From assembly GCA_012656075.1 (NCBI GenBank), contig JAAKBF010000001.1:62001-126000 (forward strand): a DNA stretch of 64,000 bases, read 5' to 3'. The notes beneath the pieces were generated by a model, which ran no database searches, was not told the origin of the DNA, and was given only the letters and a program-made list of their open reading frames with translations. This document shows positions 32,635 through 41,818 of the stretch, piece after piece. The first letter of the stretch is position 1, and every line of letters starts with the position of its first letter. The position numbers and the translations under genes are program-made. Source of the DNA: Phytophthora hibernalis. Taxonomy: Eukaryota > Oomycota > Peronosporomycetes > Peronosporales > Peronosporaceae.

Positions 32635-33096
32635 CTAGAGCCCATCCAGCATGGTTTTATCATCAGAGCATGTAGCCAAGGCTTCACGCAAGTCCGCATA
32701 TCCACGACACGCGTGGACTAGCTCTTGGTGATCGGTCTCAATAGCTTCTATACGTTCTGGTGTCCGCCCTGATTCCTCCAGGCGAAGCCGGTCTTCACGA
32801 GCGCAAATAAATGATGTAGGAAGAATAGGTGGTAGCTGCACGTTGTCAGCTGCATTCTGTGCGTTGTGAGTCGCAACAATGTTTGATATCTCGACGTACA
32901 AGCCCGCAAAACAAACTGCAACCGTGCGAGCGCAACTTGATACTTCTTCCTGCGGTATATCCCAAAGTATATCGATGACAAACGTTCTACGGTCGTAAAT
33001 GAAGTCTAGTGCGTCCGACACTTTCACGGCGTACGTCTCCCTGACCACGTACGATTCATCAAGAAGTAGCATGGGGTCTGGCCACCACGCAGTCAT
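32635..33096 (-). CDS. Unrecognised 153-codon open frame
   Basis: An uninterrupted minus-strand frame starting M-T-A-W-W-P-D-P. Composition looks protein-like: mixed helices, an acidic/charged C-terminal half (E-R-I-E-A-I-E-T-D-H-Q-E-L), and one hydrophobic stretch (T-V-A-V-C-F-A-G-L-Y-V). No signal peptide, RxLR or catalytic motif. It could be a lineage-specific gene or the end of a transposon protein, with no neighbours to help. Confidence 0.4.
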   Translation of the reverse strand: MTAWWPDPMLLLDESYVVRETYAVKVSDALDFIYDRRTFVIDILWDIPQEEVSSCARTVAVCFAGLYVEISNIVATHNAQNAADNVQLPPILPTSFICAREDRLRLEESGRTPERIEAIETDHQELVHACRGYADLREALATCSDDKTMLDGL

Positions 33097-34045
33097 TTGA
33101 AAGCGCCGAGTTCAAGAAATTCAGCTGGGCTACCTGTTGTATAAGTAAGATACTATGGCCTTACAGTCGTTGGACCGTATTACCGAGTGTAGTGGCAACA
33201 GCGTTTAAGCTGCACAGTATCATCCACCCACCACTGTTTCGATGGACTGCAAACCGGTTTTTCTTTACCATTGAATCATCACCCGTGTTGGGTGCTTTAC
33301 TAACCAAGAAGTCACCTTACGTATTGAAAGCCATCTCGTGTGGCAGGTCGTTTTCATCTGTGTAATAATCCATGTACTAACGACTGTATTTCGCATTACC
33401 CACTGCGCCACTTTACAAATCGAAAGTCATCTCTTATAATTCCCACAAACTCGGTCATTTTCATACCGAAAGTCGGATGTCAAATGTCATTCTTAATAAA
33501 GGTAAGGTGTGGGAATTTGGTCCAATTTCCCTCTTTTAAAGTGGACCATTCCGATAGCACTCTGCCTATTTGGATAGCCGTCTATGTGATCGAACACTGT
33601 TCTATGTGTTATACCTCAATTTCTGCCTACCGGTATTGCGATGGTGCCCTCTTCTCTTTTGATACTTGTCATTAATTAACAGTGGCAAAGTGTCCATCGA
33701 AACACGATTGTTTTAATTATTGTCCTATCATACCCATTTCCACTAAGTTATTAAAGAAACCTTTTCGATGTGTTCCAGACATTCAGTGCTTTGGTCATGG
33801 ACACAGCAGGAGATCAAAAAGGAGTGGGAGATATTTGTAGAAAGTGGATTTGAGTGTATGCAGTGACTTCTCTATTTGGACACGTGCCAGACGCGTTTCG
33901 GGCACCCGCCAGGGACCTCCTCAGTGGCTTACCAATCCAGAAGTAAGAACTCTCTCTAGCTGTGGCTATCCTGGTCCCTATTGAGCTGACTACACCTTCT
34001 AGAACCTTCTATATTCTGTAGGACAGGCTACTACATACTCTGTCG
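33097..34045. other. Gene-free spacer
   Basis: Short frames only. No motif recognised. Confidence 0.45.
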
Positions 34046-34088
34046 TCGCCAAATACGCATTATTTAGTAAAGAATGCGTATTTGGCGA
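34046..34088. repeat. Perfect 16-bp-arm hairpin
   Basis: TCGCCAAATACGCATT and its exact reverse complement, separated by an 11-base A/T-rich loop. Flanks show no coding sequence. Confidence 0.8.
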
Positions 34089-34299
34089 TTTAAATCTTTA
34101 CTTCCTTAGGCATGCACTGGCAGTTGGGTGTATTCTAACGTACCCACACATGACTCAATCGCCTTCGTTTCGGCTTACCTATTATAGAGCTTTTGATCGC
34201 TTCACATACAGAATTTGAATGCCATGACACCCGTCCTTGAAATGATGCAATCATTCAGTATCACCTTCTGTAACAGCAACACGACAAGAAGTGCAAAAA

Positions 34300-34352
34300 G
34301 TGGCCCACACTATTTTTGCTCAAAATTGGCAAACATAATTAGTGTGGGCCAC
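34300..34352. repeat. Perfect 13-bp inverted repeat
   Basis: GTGGCCCACACTA and its exact reverse complement, 27 bases apart. Possibly paired ends of a minimal DNA transposon. Confidence 0.75.
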
Positions 34353-34496
34353 GCACGGTAATGGTGCCAATAGGAAATGTTAGATTCTCCTGAATTTGTT
34401 AAACCGAATGCTTGGTTTTGTATGCAAGTGTTGGATGGGCTGTCCAACTTTTTCGTGGAGTTCAGATTACTATCCATACAAGTCAGGCTACAATAG

Positions 34497-34856
34497 TCAC
34501 GATTTGTTGGACCTCGGTCCAACAAGAAAAAATTCCTTGTTTGCATAGATAATTCGGCAGTCTAGAGAACCCCCATTGGTACCACAGCTCAAGGACGTCC
34601 CGACGATTTGACCGAGCCGGCGCAACAGCTTACGATGATCACCCCAAAGGCCATTACGAGTGTGCTTTTTAATTTTTATTTGAAGATATCCAGGCATCAA
34701 TTCGTCGGGCTCATTACTGGTATTGTATAGGGTGTCGTGGTCTGGCCTGGGTACGCGCGATCCTAAGAAGTAAATTAACTTGCTTCGTACCCGGTTGCGT
34801 GTTACACGCATTAACACAGCGAAAGGGCTATCCGCGTACGGGCCGTGACGCTCCAT
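34497..34856 (-). CDS. Unrecognised 119-codon open frame
   Basis: Starts M-E-R-H-G-P-Y-A-D-S-P-F-A-V. Basic, with I-K-I-K-K-H-T-R-N-G-L-W-G-D-H-R-K. No family recognised. It lies about 145 bases beyond the end of the Crypton-type recombinase on the same strand, so it may belong to that element or be chance. Confidence 0.25.
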   Translation of the reverse strand: MERHGPYADSPFAVLMRVTRNRVRSKLIYFLGSRVPRPDHDTLYNTSNEPDELMPGYLQIKIKKHTRNGLWGDHRKLLRRLGQIVGTSLSCGTNGGSLDCRIIYANKEFFLVGPRSNKS

Positions 34857-35001
34857 ATAGCACCAGTATTATCACAACGACCAAATCCAAGATAAACGTG
34901 TACAGGTATTAAATGAGCTTCTGTAATATCCGAGCTTAAGAACGATTCATTCGGGAATCCTTTACCAGGGTTACCAAGCCAACACAGTTCCCAGGCATTA
35001 G

Positions 35002-37038
35002 CTATAGTGCCCTTGGGGACTCAAAGTCGAGCGGAACACGGCAAAGAGATTTATTGTACGTGAAGATAGGATTATCAGGTGGATAAGTCGAGGTCCTGTC
35101 TCCAATAACGGTAGTCTGAAAACCTGACCGTACCGACCGTAGAAATTCGGTAAGGCCAGAATCATTTATTGCGTCGCGGATTGCTTTATTTACTGAACTC
35201 CGAGTGACTAATCCATTGTCAATCTGTCTATTGTCTAGTGTGTTGTTCATTTCGTGAGCCAGGGCGGGGACAATTGCCTTAAGAGTTGCCATAATTTCAG
35301 TAAGTTGGTCTGATTGACGCTGCATCGCAACAATGGTTCCAAAATGCGGCGGAACGCCGGAGGGTCTAATCAAATTGTTTTCGTTTGAAAAGCAGCATGA
35401 GTCTCTTTTGCGCAGCGTGGCCACCATATCTGGATCGCGAAATAAGGCGGTCGAGAAAACCAGGTGAGTTGATGGGAGATTATTCATCAGGTACTCAGAA
35501 TCATACACTAACGATGCCAAAACGAAAGCGCACGCAGGCTGCATGGTTGATGGGGCCGAGGGAAAGCAAATTCGGACTGAGATTTTCACTGTATCATCGA
35601 GCGTGTTTAAATGAGGTGGTAGGATGGCGAAGTTCGGTGATTTGAAGGGGAGATCTGCCATAAATCGCCTCACGACCATATCATCAGCCGCTTCATATCG
35701 CACGTACGTGTGTTGCACACCTGGGAGTCTCCAACCTGATCTTAAACATATTGATGCTGATGACGGACCAGCCGTAGAACAGTTAGACACGAAAGTGGCC
35801 GAGCCCTTGCGCTGGGAGTGAGATCCAAAATCGTTAGGATTCAGACCAGAGTCGGCCAAAGTGTCAGCAAAATCAGGTATGCTTAGTGTTCTTTTCAAAG
35901 GTTTCGCATCGCTATCGTACTGATTGTTGCCGGGAACAGCAACGAGCTTGAGTCAAACCGAACGTGGACAAGTATGTAGCAATCGAGAGTACAGGGCATA
36001 CATCAGGTTGGAGAGGATTCGCATACACGTGACGGGCATCTCGTGGGCGCTCACCTTCTTGATCGTGTTTCATATACGAAGATTGAAGCGCTAGTGCGTT
36101 GATGCCATTAAACGTACTGATATCGAATCAATACTGAATTGCCAGCCCGACACATCAGATTCCACGATAAAACCAGAAACGTATGCGCAAAAACATACTC
36201 CGTTTGATACTGCTGTCGCATCGATTCGCAGATGAGTTGATACACAAAGGCAACTGGAGAGGTTCTTTGTCTTCATTAAGGCTTTGCCCGCTTTCAGTTT
36301 ATCGCTTGATCACTATTCTCTTCAGGTCCTTTAAAAAGGTTTCATATCTGCCACGAACTCGGCAGGCATAGTAACTCCATTGAGTCGATAGAGATGGAAC
36401 AAACTTGAGCGCTTAGAGCTGTACCCGGATTTCCCAGGTCGATCACCGTTATCCTTTTGCAGCGACGTTAAAAATCGCTGAAAATGTTTTGCGGTAGCTA
36501 CTAGAATGTTGAAAGGAGGCATTGAAGGGTCAGATGTCATGGAACAACGTACTATTGCCTGCCTGAGCTACGGGGATTCATCGGATGCGCGCAGTTGCGC
36601 TTGCAAGGCTGGATTTAATTGGGATGCCTTTTTGGTGTAGCCACACAACGTATCTGCTGATACCGTACGAGTACACGTCCATTGACTTTTTTCGATGAAG
36701 TTGCTCAAATTTCATAGGCCTCGTCGTCCAAAGCCTCCATATCGGCGCCTTCCTCCTCTTCGTCGTCCATGTGGGATCTAAACACTTCAAAGGACGCTTT
36801 CTCTCCCGTGTTTTTATAAGTACTGTACACACTCCCTTAAATACGATCCAACAAATTCGTACTGAGGGGAACGGCCAGTTACTGGTCTTCCTGCCGCACA
36901 TGACGAGGGCGCTCCAGGCAACGTTTGGCGACGAAACTGACAAATTATGACAAATCTGCGTTGCTTGTCATTTCGGCAATCTTTCAAGCTTGAGCTGGGC
37001 CAACTACCAGTGATATCGTGGATTGAAGCCTCCTCCAA
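35002..37038 (-). pseudogene. Crypton-type tyrosine recombinase relic
   Basis: Read on the minus strand in several frames. There is an acidic N-terminal run (about 36780-36730), then an N-terminal core-binding region with V-T-M-P-A-E-F-V-A-D-M-K-P-F (about 36360), then L-S-W-N-L-M-C-R-A-G-N-S-V with the first catalytic Arg (about 36175), R-H-V-Y-A-N-P (about 36025), and H-S-Q-R-K-G in the last frame (35898-35002), giving His and the second Arg. It ends with the nucleophile region V-Q-H-T-Y-V-R-Y. This order and these words match Crypton recombinases, which are known in oomycetes. Multiple stops and frame shifts make it inactive. Cryptons lack terminal inverted repeats, so borders are unknown. 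Confidence 0.75.
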
Positions 37039-37639
37039 AGAACATCTCTCTAAGTCGACCTATACCAATTGAAGGCCGGAATTTGACTTGTATTTAGTAT
37101 GGTCTGCAGGTCAACCGTCAACGCCTTGGAAGGGGTAGGTTTATTGTCATAGAGCATATTGTAACCTGAAAATCATATACGATGGGTTATACTTTTTCAA
37201 ATGTGAAGCCACTTTCAGAACATTGGCCATTCGACCGCACACAAGCGTGACTGCAAGCGAGCAAGATGGCGTGCTGGGCGCCGGCTCCCATAGATCCCCA
37301 AGACCTTCTCCGACCCTCCAGGCGCCGCGTATAGTTGCTCAAGCGTTCTGGCTCGCGACTCATGCGCTTGTTAGCGTCTGAGCAGTCTCCTTTGAGGTGA
37401 TATCGCCCTGCAGGGCGGGTGCCATGCTGTCCGACTGGACAATACTGGGTATGGCGTCTCAGAGAGAGCCTTGAAGATCAACGGCGGTCTCTAAACTTGT
37501 GTAATAGTCGCTACGGGAAGTACATTCGAGAGAGAGCTGTATTTCTCCAGCGTGAGCCATGCACTTGCAGGTTTTGCTAAGGTAAGCTCCTGTTCTATTG
37601 TGCTTCTGTGGGCTATCACTAACACTCTGGCTCTCCTTT

Positions 37640-38030
37640 CTACACTACTGCCGATTCAATGATATCGTTTTCTTTGATACCAGACCCTTGTGCTTGCTTC
37701 TTTCTTCCACGCTTGTTAGCACCCGAGCTCCCGTTGTTTACCTCCATTTCTAGCAGGACTTCGTGTATCAGAAGACGACCGCCCACAGAGATGCGCCTGC
37801 GTTTCTTGGCCAAGTTCTTACGCGGAGGTGCTGGCAGCTTCAGTATCTCATCCTCGACGATGGATTTCAGCTGCAGCCATGCGGCGAGCTGTACGCGACG
37901 TGGCGCCCCGTTTCGCGTGAAAGTGTCCAAGCGCGCTCTCATCTTGACCAGCGACAGCGGGAACAGTCCTCTAGCCTTGAAACCTCGCTCGAGATTGCGT
38001 CCGATCTTCGACCAGTTTTCCCCTTCATAG
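37640..38030 (-). pseudogene. Putative DDE transposase C-terminal fragment
   Basis: The minus-strand frame starts upstream of its first Met (37942) with N-W-S-K-I-G-R-N-L-E-R-G-F-K-A-R-G-L-F-P-L. It resembles the W-x-x-x-I-x-x-x-F-x-x-x-G-[IL]-x-P tail of DDE transposases. It continues with R-N-G-A-P-R-R-V-Q-L-A-A-W-L-Q-L-K and a lysine/arginine-rich nuclear-type tail (K-K-R-R-R; K-R-G-R-K-K). No catalytic domain in the window. Confidence 0.4.
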
Positions 38031-38257
38031 ATTTGTGTAGGTTTCGTACTTAAAATAATTTCGAGGAATGATGTACAGGGAAGCAGAAAGCAGCCTAGTT
38101 ATTGGTCTAAACACCCCCGGCCTTGAATTGACAAAACGGCCTCCGACTGACCGTTCCCCTTACATATGCTTATGTCATTTAAGGGGCATATTTCGCTCAG
38201 AGAACACTAATTGCGCACCCACACTAATTCGGAACCCACACACCATCTTTTTCCGGG

Positions 38258-38463
38258 CCAAGTTCACCAAGAACAAATCCAACTTCACCAAGAACAAATC
38301 CTTTATTAATTAATAAAGTGCAAGCTCAAATGCACGAAAGCAAGAACCTTAAACCTGTCAAAACATATAAGTGCATTTGAACTTGCACTTTGTTAATTTG
38401 AGTTGGGCTTGATGAATTTGGATTTGTTCTTGGTGAAGTTGAATTTGTTCTTGGTGAAGTTGG
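38258..38463. mobile_element. Foldback element with tandem 21-bp units in both arms
   Basis: The left arm has two tandem units AACTTCACCAAGAACAAATC (first copy one base different). The right arm has two units in inverted orientation. Inner arms AAAGTGCAAG and CAAATGCAC pair with GTGCATTTG and CTTGCACTTT. The whole 206 bases can fold into one long hairpin. No coding sequence. Confidence 0.75.
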
Positions 38464-38646
38464 ACTGGAAAGGTGTACATATATGTAAATATACTTCTTT
38501 CCTTGAAACAACACCAAATAACATCCAAATAACATTTTTATTAGCCAATCAAATGTGAGCACCCAAAATTTTAATATTGACCAATAATCATCGAGGAACC
38601 ATGAAAGGGCGCTCCGGCTATAGCAGTCGTAGAATTTGGTCGGACA

Positions 38647-38802
38647 ATGGAGAGCAGCGCCCCGGCGAAGGGCGAGTGCCCCACATGCACCAAGCTTGTG
38701 TCAAGTCTAAAATTGGCGAAGCACCGCAAGGTGTGCGACAAGAAGAAGCCGGCGAAGTCGCGCAAGGCGATAAACCGCGAGTCATACGTCCGCAATAAAT
38801 AA
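38647..38802 (+). CDS. Small C2HC zinc-finger protein (51 aa)
   Basis: ATG at 38647, stop at 38800-38802. The sequence holds C-P-T-C then L-A-K-H-R-K-V-C, a C-x2-C-x12-H-x4-C finger, followed by a strongly basic tail (K-K-K-P-A-K-S-R-K). It may be a free small DNA/RNA-binding protein or the N-terminal exon of the broken gene at 38912-39707. Too short to be sure. Confidence 0.4.
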   Translation: MESSAPAKGECPTCTKLVSSLKLAKHRKVCDKKKPAKSRKAINRESYVRNK

Positions 38803-38911
38803 GGGCACTATCCTCCAAAAGCGGCAGAAAAAGCGCATGCACGACCAGTTTCGGCGCCTCGAAGATACATAATTGTAAATATTTGTATTGCTTTAACACA
38901 CGAACTCTGTA

Positions 38912-39707
38912 GTGGCCACGAAGCAGCTCGCCGAGCTCGATGCTCAGCAAATTGAGGTTGAAGAACTGGAGTGTACAGCTTGGACAGCTTTGTTGAAGAG
39001 GGACCTACTCTATGGTGTCAACTTGGACCGAGCTCTTCGCCCACATTCTGGCAGAGCTGAAGGCACGCTGCAAGGCAAAATACAACCATGGACCTATCAT
39101 GACGAATCCCAAGGAGCTTTGCAGGGCAGCCATTTTCGTTCTCCATCTGGACAGAAGAACCACACATCGAGGAAGTGATGGCGCACTGGGAAAAGACAGC
39201 AAGGGCTCTTAACGTCTTTGGGGATGGACTGAAGGCCGATATCGACATGAAGCCCCAAGCAGAACTCGACGCTATGACGGGTGTGGAGTATTCCAATGAG
39301 TGTCGGCGTGTTGCTTTAGCACGTAAAGCGAAAGCTCAGACTGAAAGTGACTTCGAGACACTGACACACTGACAGCGAACTATGGGAACTATCGCAAGAA
39401 GGTGGAGTGCTACATGAGGGCGAGGGACCGACACCTTGTTGATTGTCAAGCCCGGAAGAACAAGGCCGAAGAAGAGCGGAGCGAACAAGTGACCAAGCTG
39501 AAAACGATCATCTCAAAGCTAGGGAGGGGTGGGCCATATGCTACCTTTCAGGATTACAAAGAAGCCTATCTGAAGGTGAAGCAGATTAAGGCGTACCTTG
39601 ACAAAATCAAAATCCAGATTCACACGGGGGTAACGAATATCTGGAAACGAGAGGAGTGCGTCGTTGGACCGCAAGGTGGACTGCAATCGGCACGTCCGAA
39701 CGCTTGA
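38912..39707 (+). pseudogene. Frame-broken gene with coiled-coil character, unknown
   Basis: Coding-like pieces lie in successive frames: 38912-39000, 39012-39160, 39160-39370 and 39366-39707. All are rich in K, E, A and L, with helical periodicity (for example K-A-E-E-E-R-S-E-Q-V-T-K-L-K). They end I-W-K-R-E-E-C. Breaks near 39000, 39160 and 39368 could be real or sequence errors. No family recognised. The foldback element at 39787 begins about 80 bases after it. Confidence 0.4.
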
Positions 39708-39786
39708 GGTAGATGATGCTCTAGAGAGACGAAATACCATAAGACGGTTGAATTTCTACGACTTTCATCGTACTGCAGCGTAAACC

Positions 39787-40415
39787 TTGCTACGGAGTCA
39801 TATCAAAAAGTACGAGTCATACCAAAACGTATGAGTTCATACCAAAAAGTACGAGTTTATTCCAAAGACTACGAAGCATTCACACGAAATTGTACGACCA
39901 GTTCAGACTAAAAGGTACGAGTTCATACCGATTACTACGAGCTCATACCTGTAAGTACGACATCTTTCCTAAACATACGTAGAGTACTTGGGTTGCTGTT
40001 TTGCTGGGCAGGTGGCATTCGTGCGATGTTTGCGATCTTTTTGAATGAACGAACCCAGTATTAAGACAGTAAACGTGTGCTCGTTGCTCGTTTCTCCAGC
40101 TTCACCATAGTGTTTGGCGTAGTAACAGCGAAAGACCAGAAATACCCTTTTTCTCCCGGCGCATCTTGTTAGATTCTCCCATCAGTTTTGCGAACATTGC
40201 GACATCTTCCCCAAACAACTTTGCGACGCTGTACCAGCTGCATGTCACTTTCGCATTGGATCGATCAGCTTGAAAGAGGCTTGGACAAGTGCGCCGAGTC
40301 GTCCGGACGCATGTCGTACATTCTGGTATGAACGCGTACTATTTGGTATGAACTCGTAGTGAATGGTATGACTCGTACTTGGTGGTATGAACTCGTATTT
40401 TGGGGTATGATTTCA
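39787..40415. mobile_element. Foldback element with inverted arrays of a ~20-bp unit
   Basis: The left array (39787-39965) repeats the word TACGAGTTCATACCAAAAAG about seven to eight times with variation. The right array (about 40303-40415) repeats its reverse complement, TTGGTATGAACTCGTA, about five times. The core between them (about 340 bases) has no supported gene. Terminal arrays of short units in inverted orientation are the signature of foldback-type DNA transposons. Confidence 0.7.
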
Positions 40416-41463
40416 CTTTACAATTCACCACGGTCACAATAAAAGATATTTTCCGGCATTTTTGTGAAAATTGTTAGTCAACAAATTTTGGAACCATGCC
40501 GATCGTTCATTGGTCAAATAACACCAAACAACCTCGAATGTTGTTTGGGCGCGAAGAAGTTGCTTCCGACGATCACCCCATACAAATCCCTAATACAGAG
40601 ATTCGACTTCCTCTGAGTGTCAACGTCTCAGGCCGCACGTACCGGTAAACGATTATATAGGGTTAGGTGTATTTACAAACAAATGGTGAGATGTCAAATT
40701 GGACGGTTGTTGTTTCAGTCAGAGTAAGCTCTACTTCTTGCTGTACTGTGCGTTAAAGTTGCAAACAGCACATTGAAAATCTGCTCCTCGACATAACTCG
40801 TGAGTATGTGCAGCTATTTAGTGTCGCGAGTCGATCCGGATCGGGACGGTCTAACCGTTCCGTGTGGAAGCGAGGAGCAGTTAGGAGTTTTGACAGGAGG
40901 CACAACAACAACCGTAATGTAAATATACAGCTTTGTTATGCGTTGATCCGGGTAAATTCACGACTGATCCTTCCCACTTACCACAGCACGCCGTTCAATC
41001 CAGTCCTTGGGTTACTTCGAACCTTCAGCGCCCGCCAGTGCATCTCACACGGCGTGATGACTGCTCTCGCTACGCCCCACCTCACCCTTCAGGCCTATCT
41101 TGATCGTCCTTGGCTCGCGTCGTCCTTGGCCTCAAGGCGGGTGACTCCCGTCCTGCCGTCACGCTGCTGCGCAGTCCCGCCGACGCCACCAGATCAAGAG
41201 TGGGGCCCACCAAGCTCAGCAGTCGTTCTAGCCAACGTCCGCGTCCCACGACTGGACTATTTATCAATCAAAATGCACATGGAGCGGATCCACTTCATCG
41301 TGAATCCGCGACCGGGCTTGATGACTGCCCAGTCTCTCCGCCTCTTCAAGTTGCGTCAGCGTCGACCCATTCATACGGCGGTTGGAGCCGTGGCCGAGGC
41401 GGTGTCCACCATTTCCACTCGTGACATTAGTCGGCCTGACTAATTGTGATTTACGACAAGAAA
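40416..41463. other. Spacer with a doubtful 211-codon frame
   Basis: The plus-strand frame 40808-41443 is open but shows no motif. A second plus frame (41110-41424) overlaps it and reads about as well (ends G-G-W-S-R-G-R-G-G), so neither is convincing. Possibly a transposon relic. Confidence 0.25.
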
Positions 41464-41514
41464 TCTGGACTTTTAGTTATTCTGGACTTTTAGTTTTTCT
41501 GGATTTTTAGTTAT
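41464..41514 (+). repeat. Tandem repeat, three 17-bp units
   Basis: TCTGGACTTTTAGTTAT occurs three times head to tail with one or two changes, about 300 bases before the HSP78 start. Confidence 0.85.
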
Positions 41515-41674
41515 CCGGAGCGCGTCGTTGTCCTTGTGTGGAGCAACACTGGTCCCTCAGAAATCCAAAACTGCTCCTTGTCAATCATGCCAGACAAGTC
41601 ATTGTGCGAATCAACGGGCATCACCTTGTCGCAATAATGCCATCAGCATACGTCAACCCCGATACTTAAATCTC

Positions 41675-41687
41675 GAACGTTCTCGAT
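41675..41687 (+). promoter_or_regulatory. Heat shock element 1
   Basis: GAACGTTCTCGAT fits alternating GAA-nn-TTC-nn-GAa units, the binding pattern of heat shock factor trimers (third unit GAT, one mismatch; an imperfect unit also precedes). About 130-145 bases before the HSP78 start, close to an inverted CCAAT box (ATTGG at 41693-41697). Confidence 0.65.
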
Positions 41688-41707
41688 GCGCCATTGGTCG
41701 AGACCTC

Positions 41708-41720
41708 GAAAATTCTGGAT
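41708..41720 (+). promoter_or_regulatory. Heat shock element 2
   Basis: GAAAATTCTGGAT again follows GAA-nn-TTC-nn-GAt. Two such elements within 50 bases upstream of a disaggregase gene make heat induction likely. Confidence 0.65.
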
Positions 41721-41818
41721 CCTCGCTTTAAGGTCTCACAAAGCTGTCAGTCTTGAATTTGCCGCCTAGTGCGCGAATAAGAAAAAGTTCAAGTGTAGGA
41801 CCATCACTCTTGTCAATT

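Noticed and set aside
40808..41443. A 211-codon open frame as a gene
   Set aside because: No motif, an overlapping plus frame reads about as well, and no promoter or homologue is recognised. Kept only as a spacer note.
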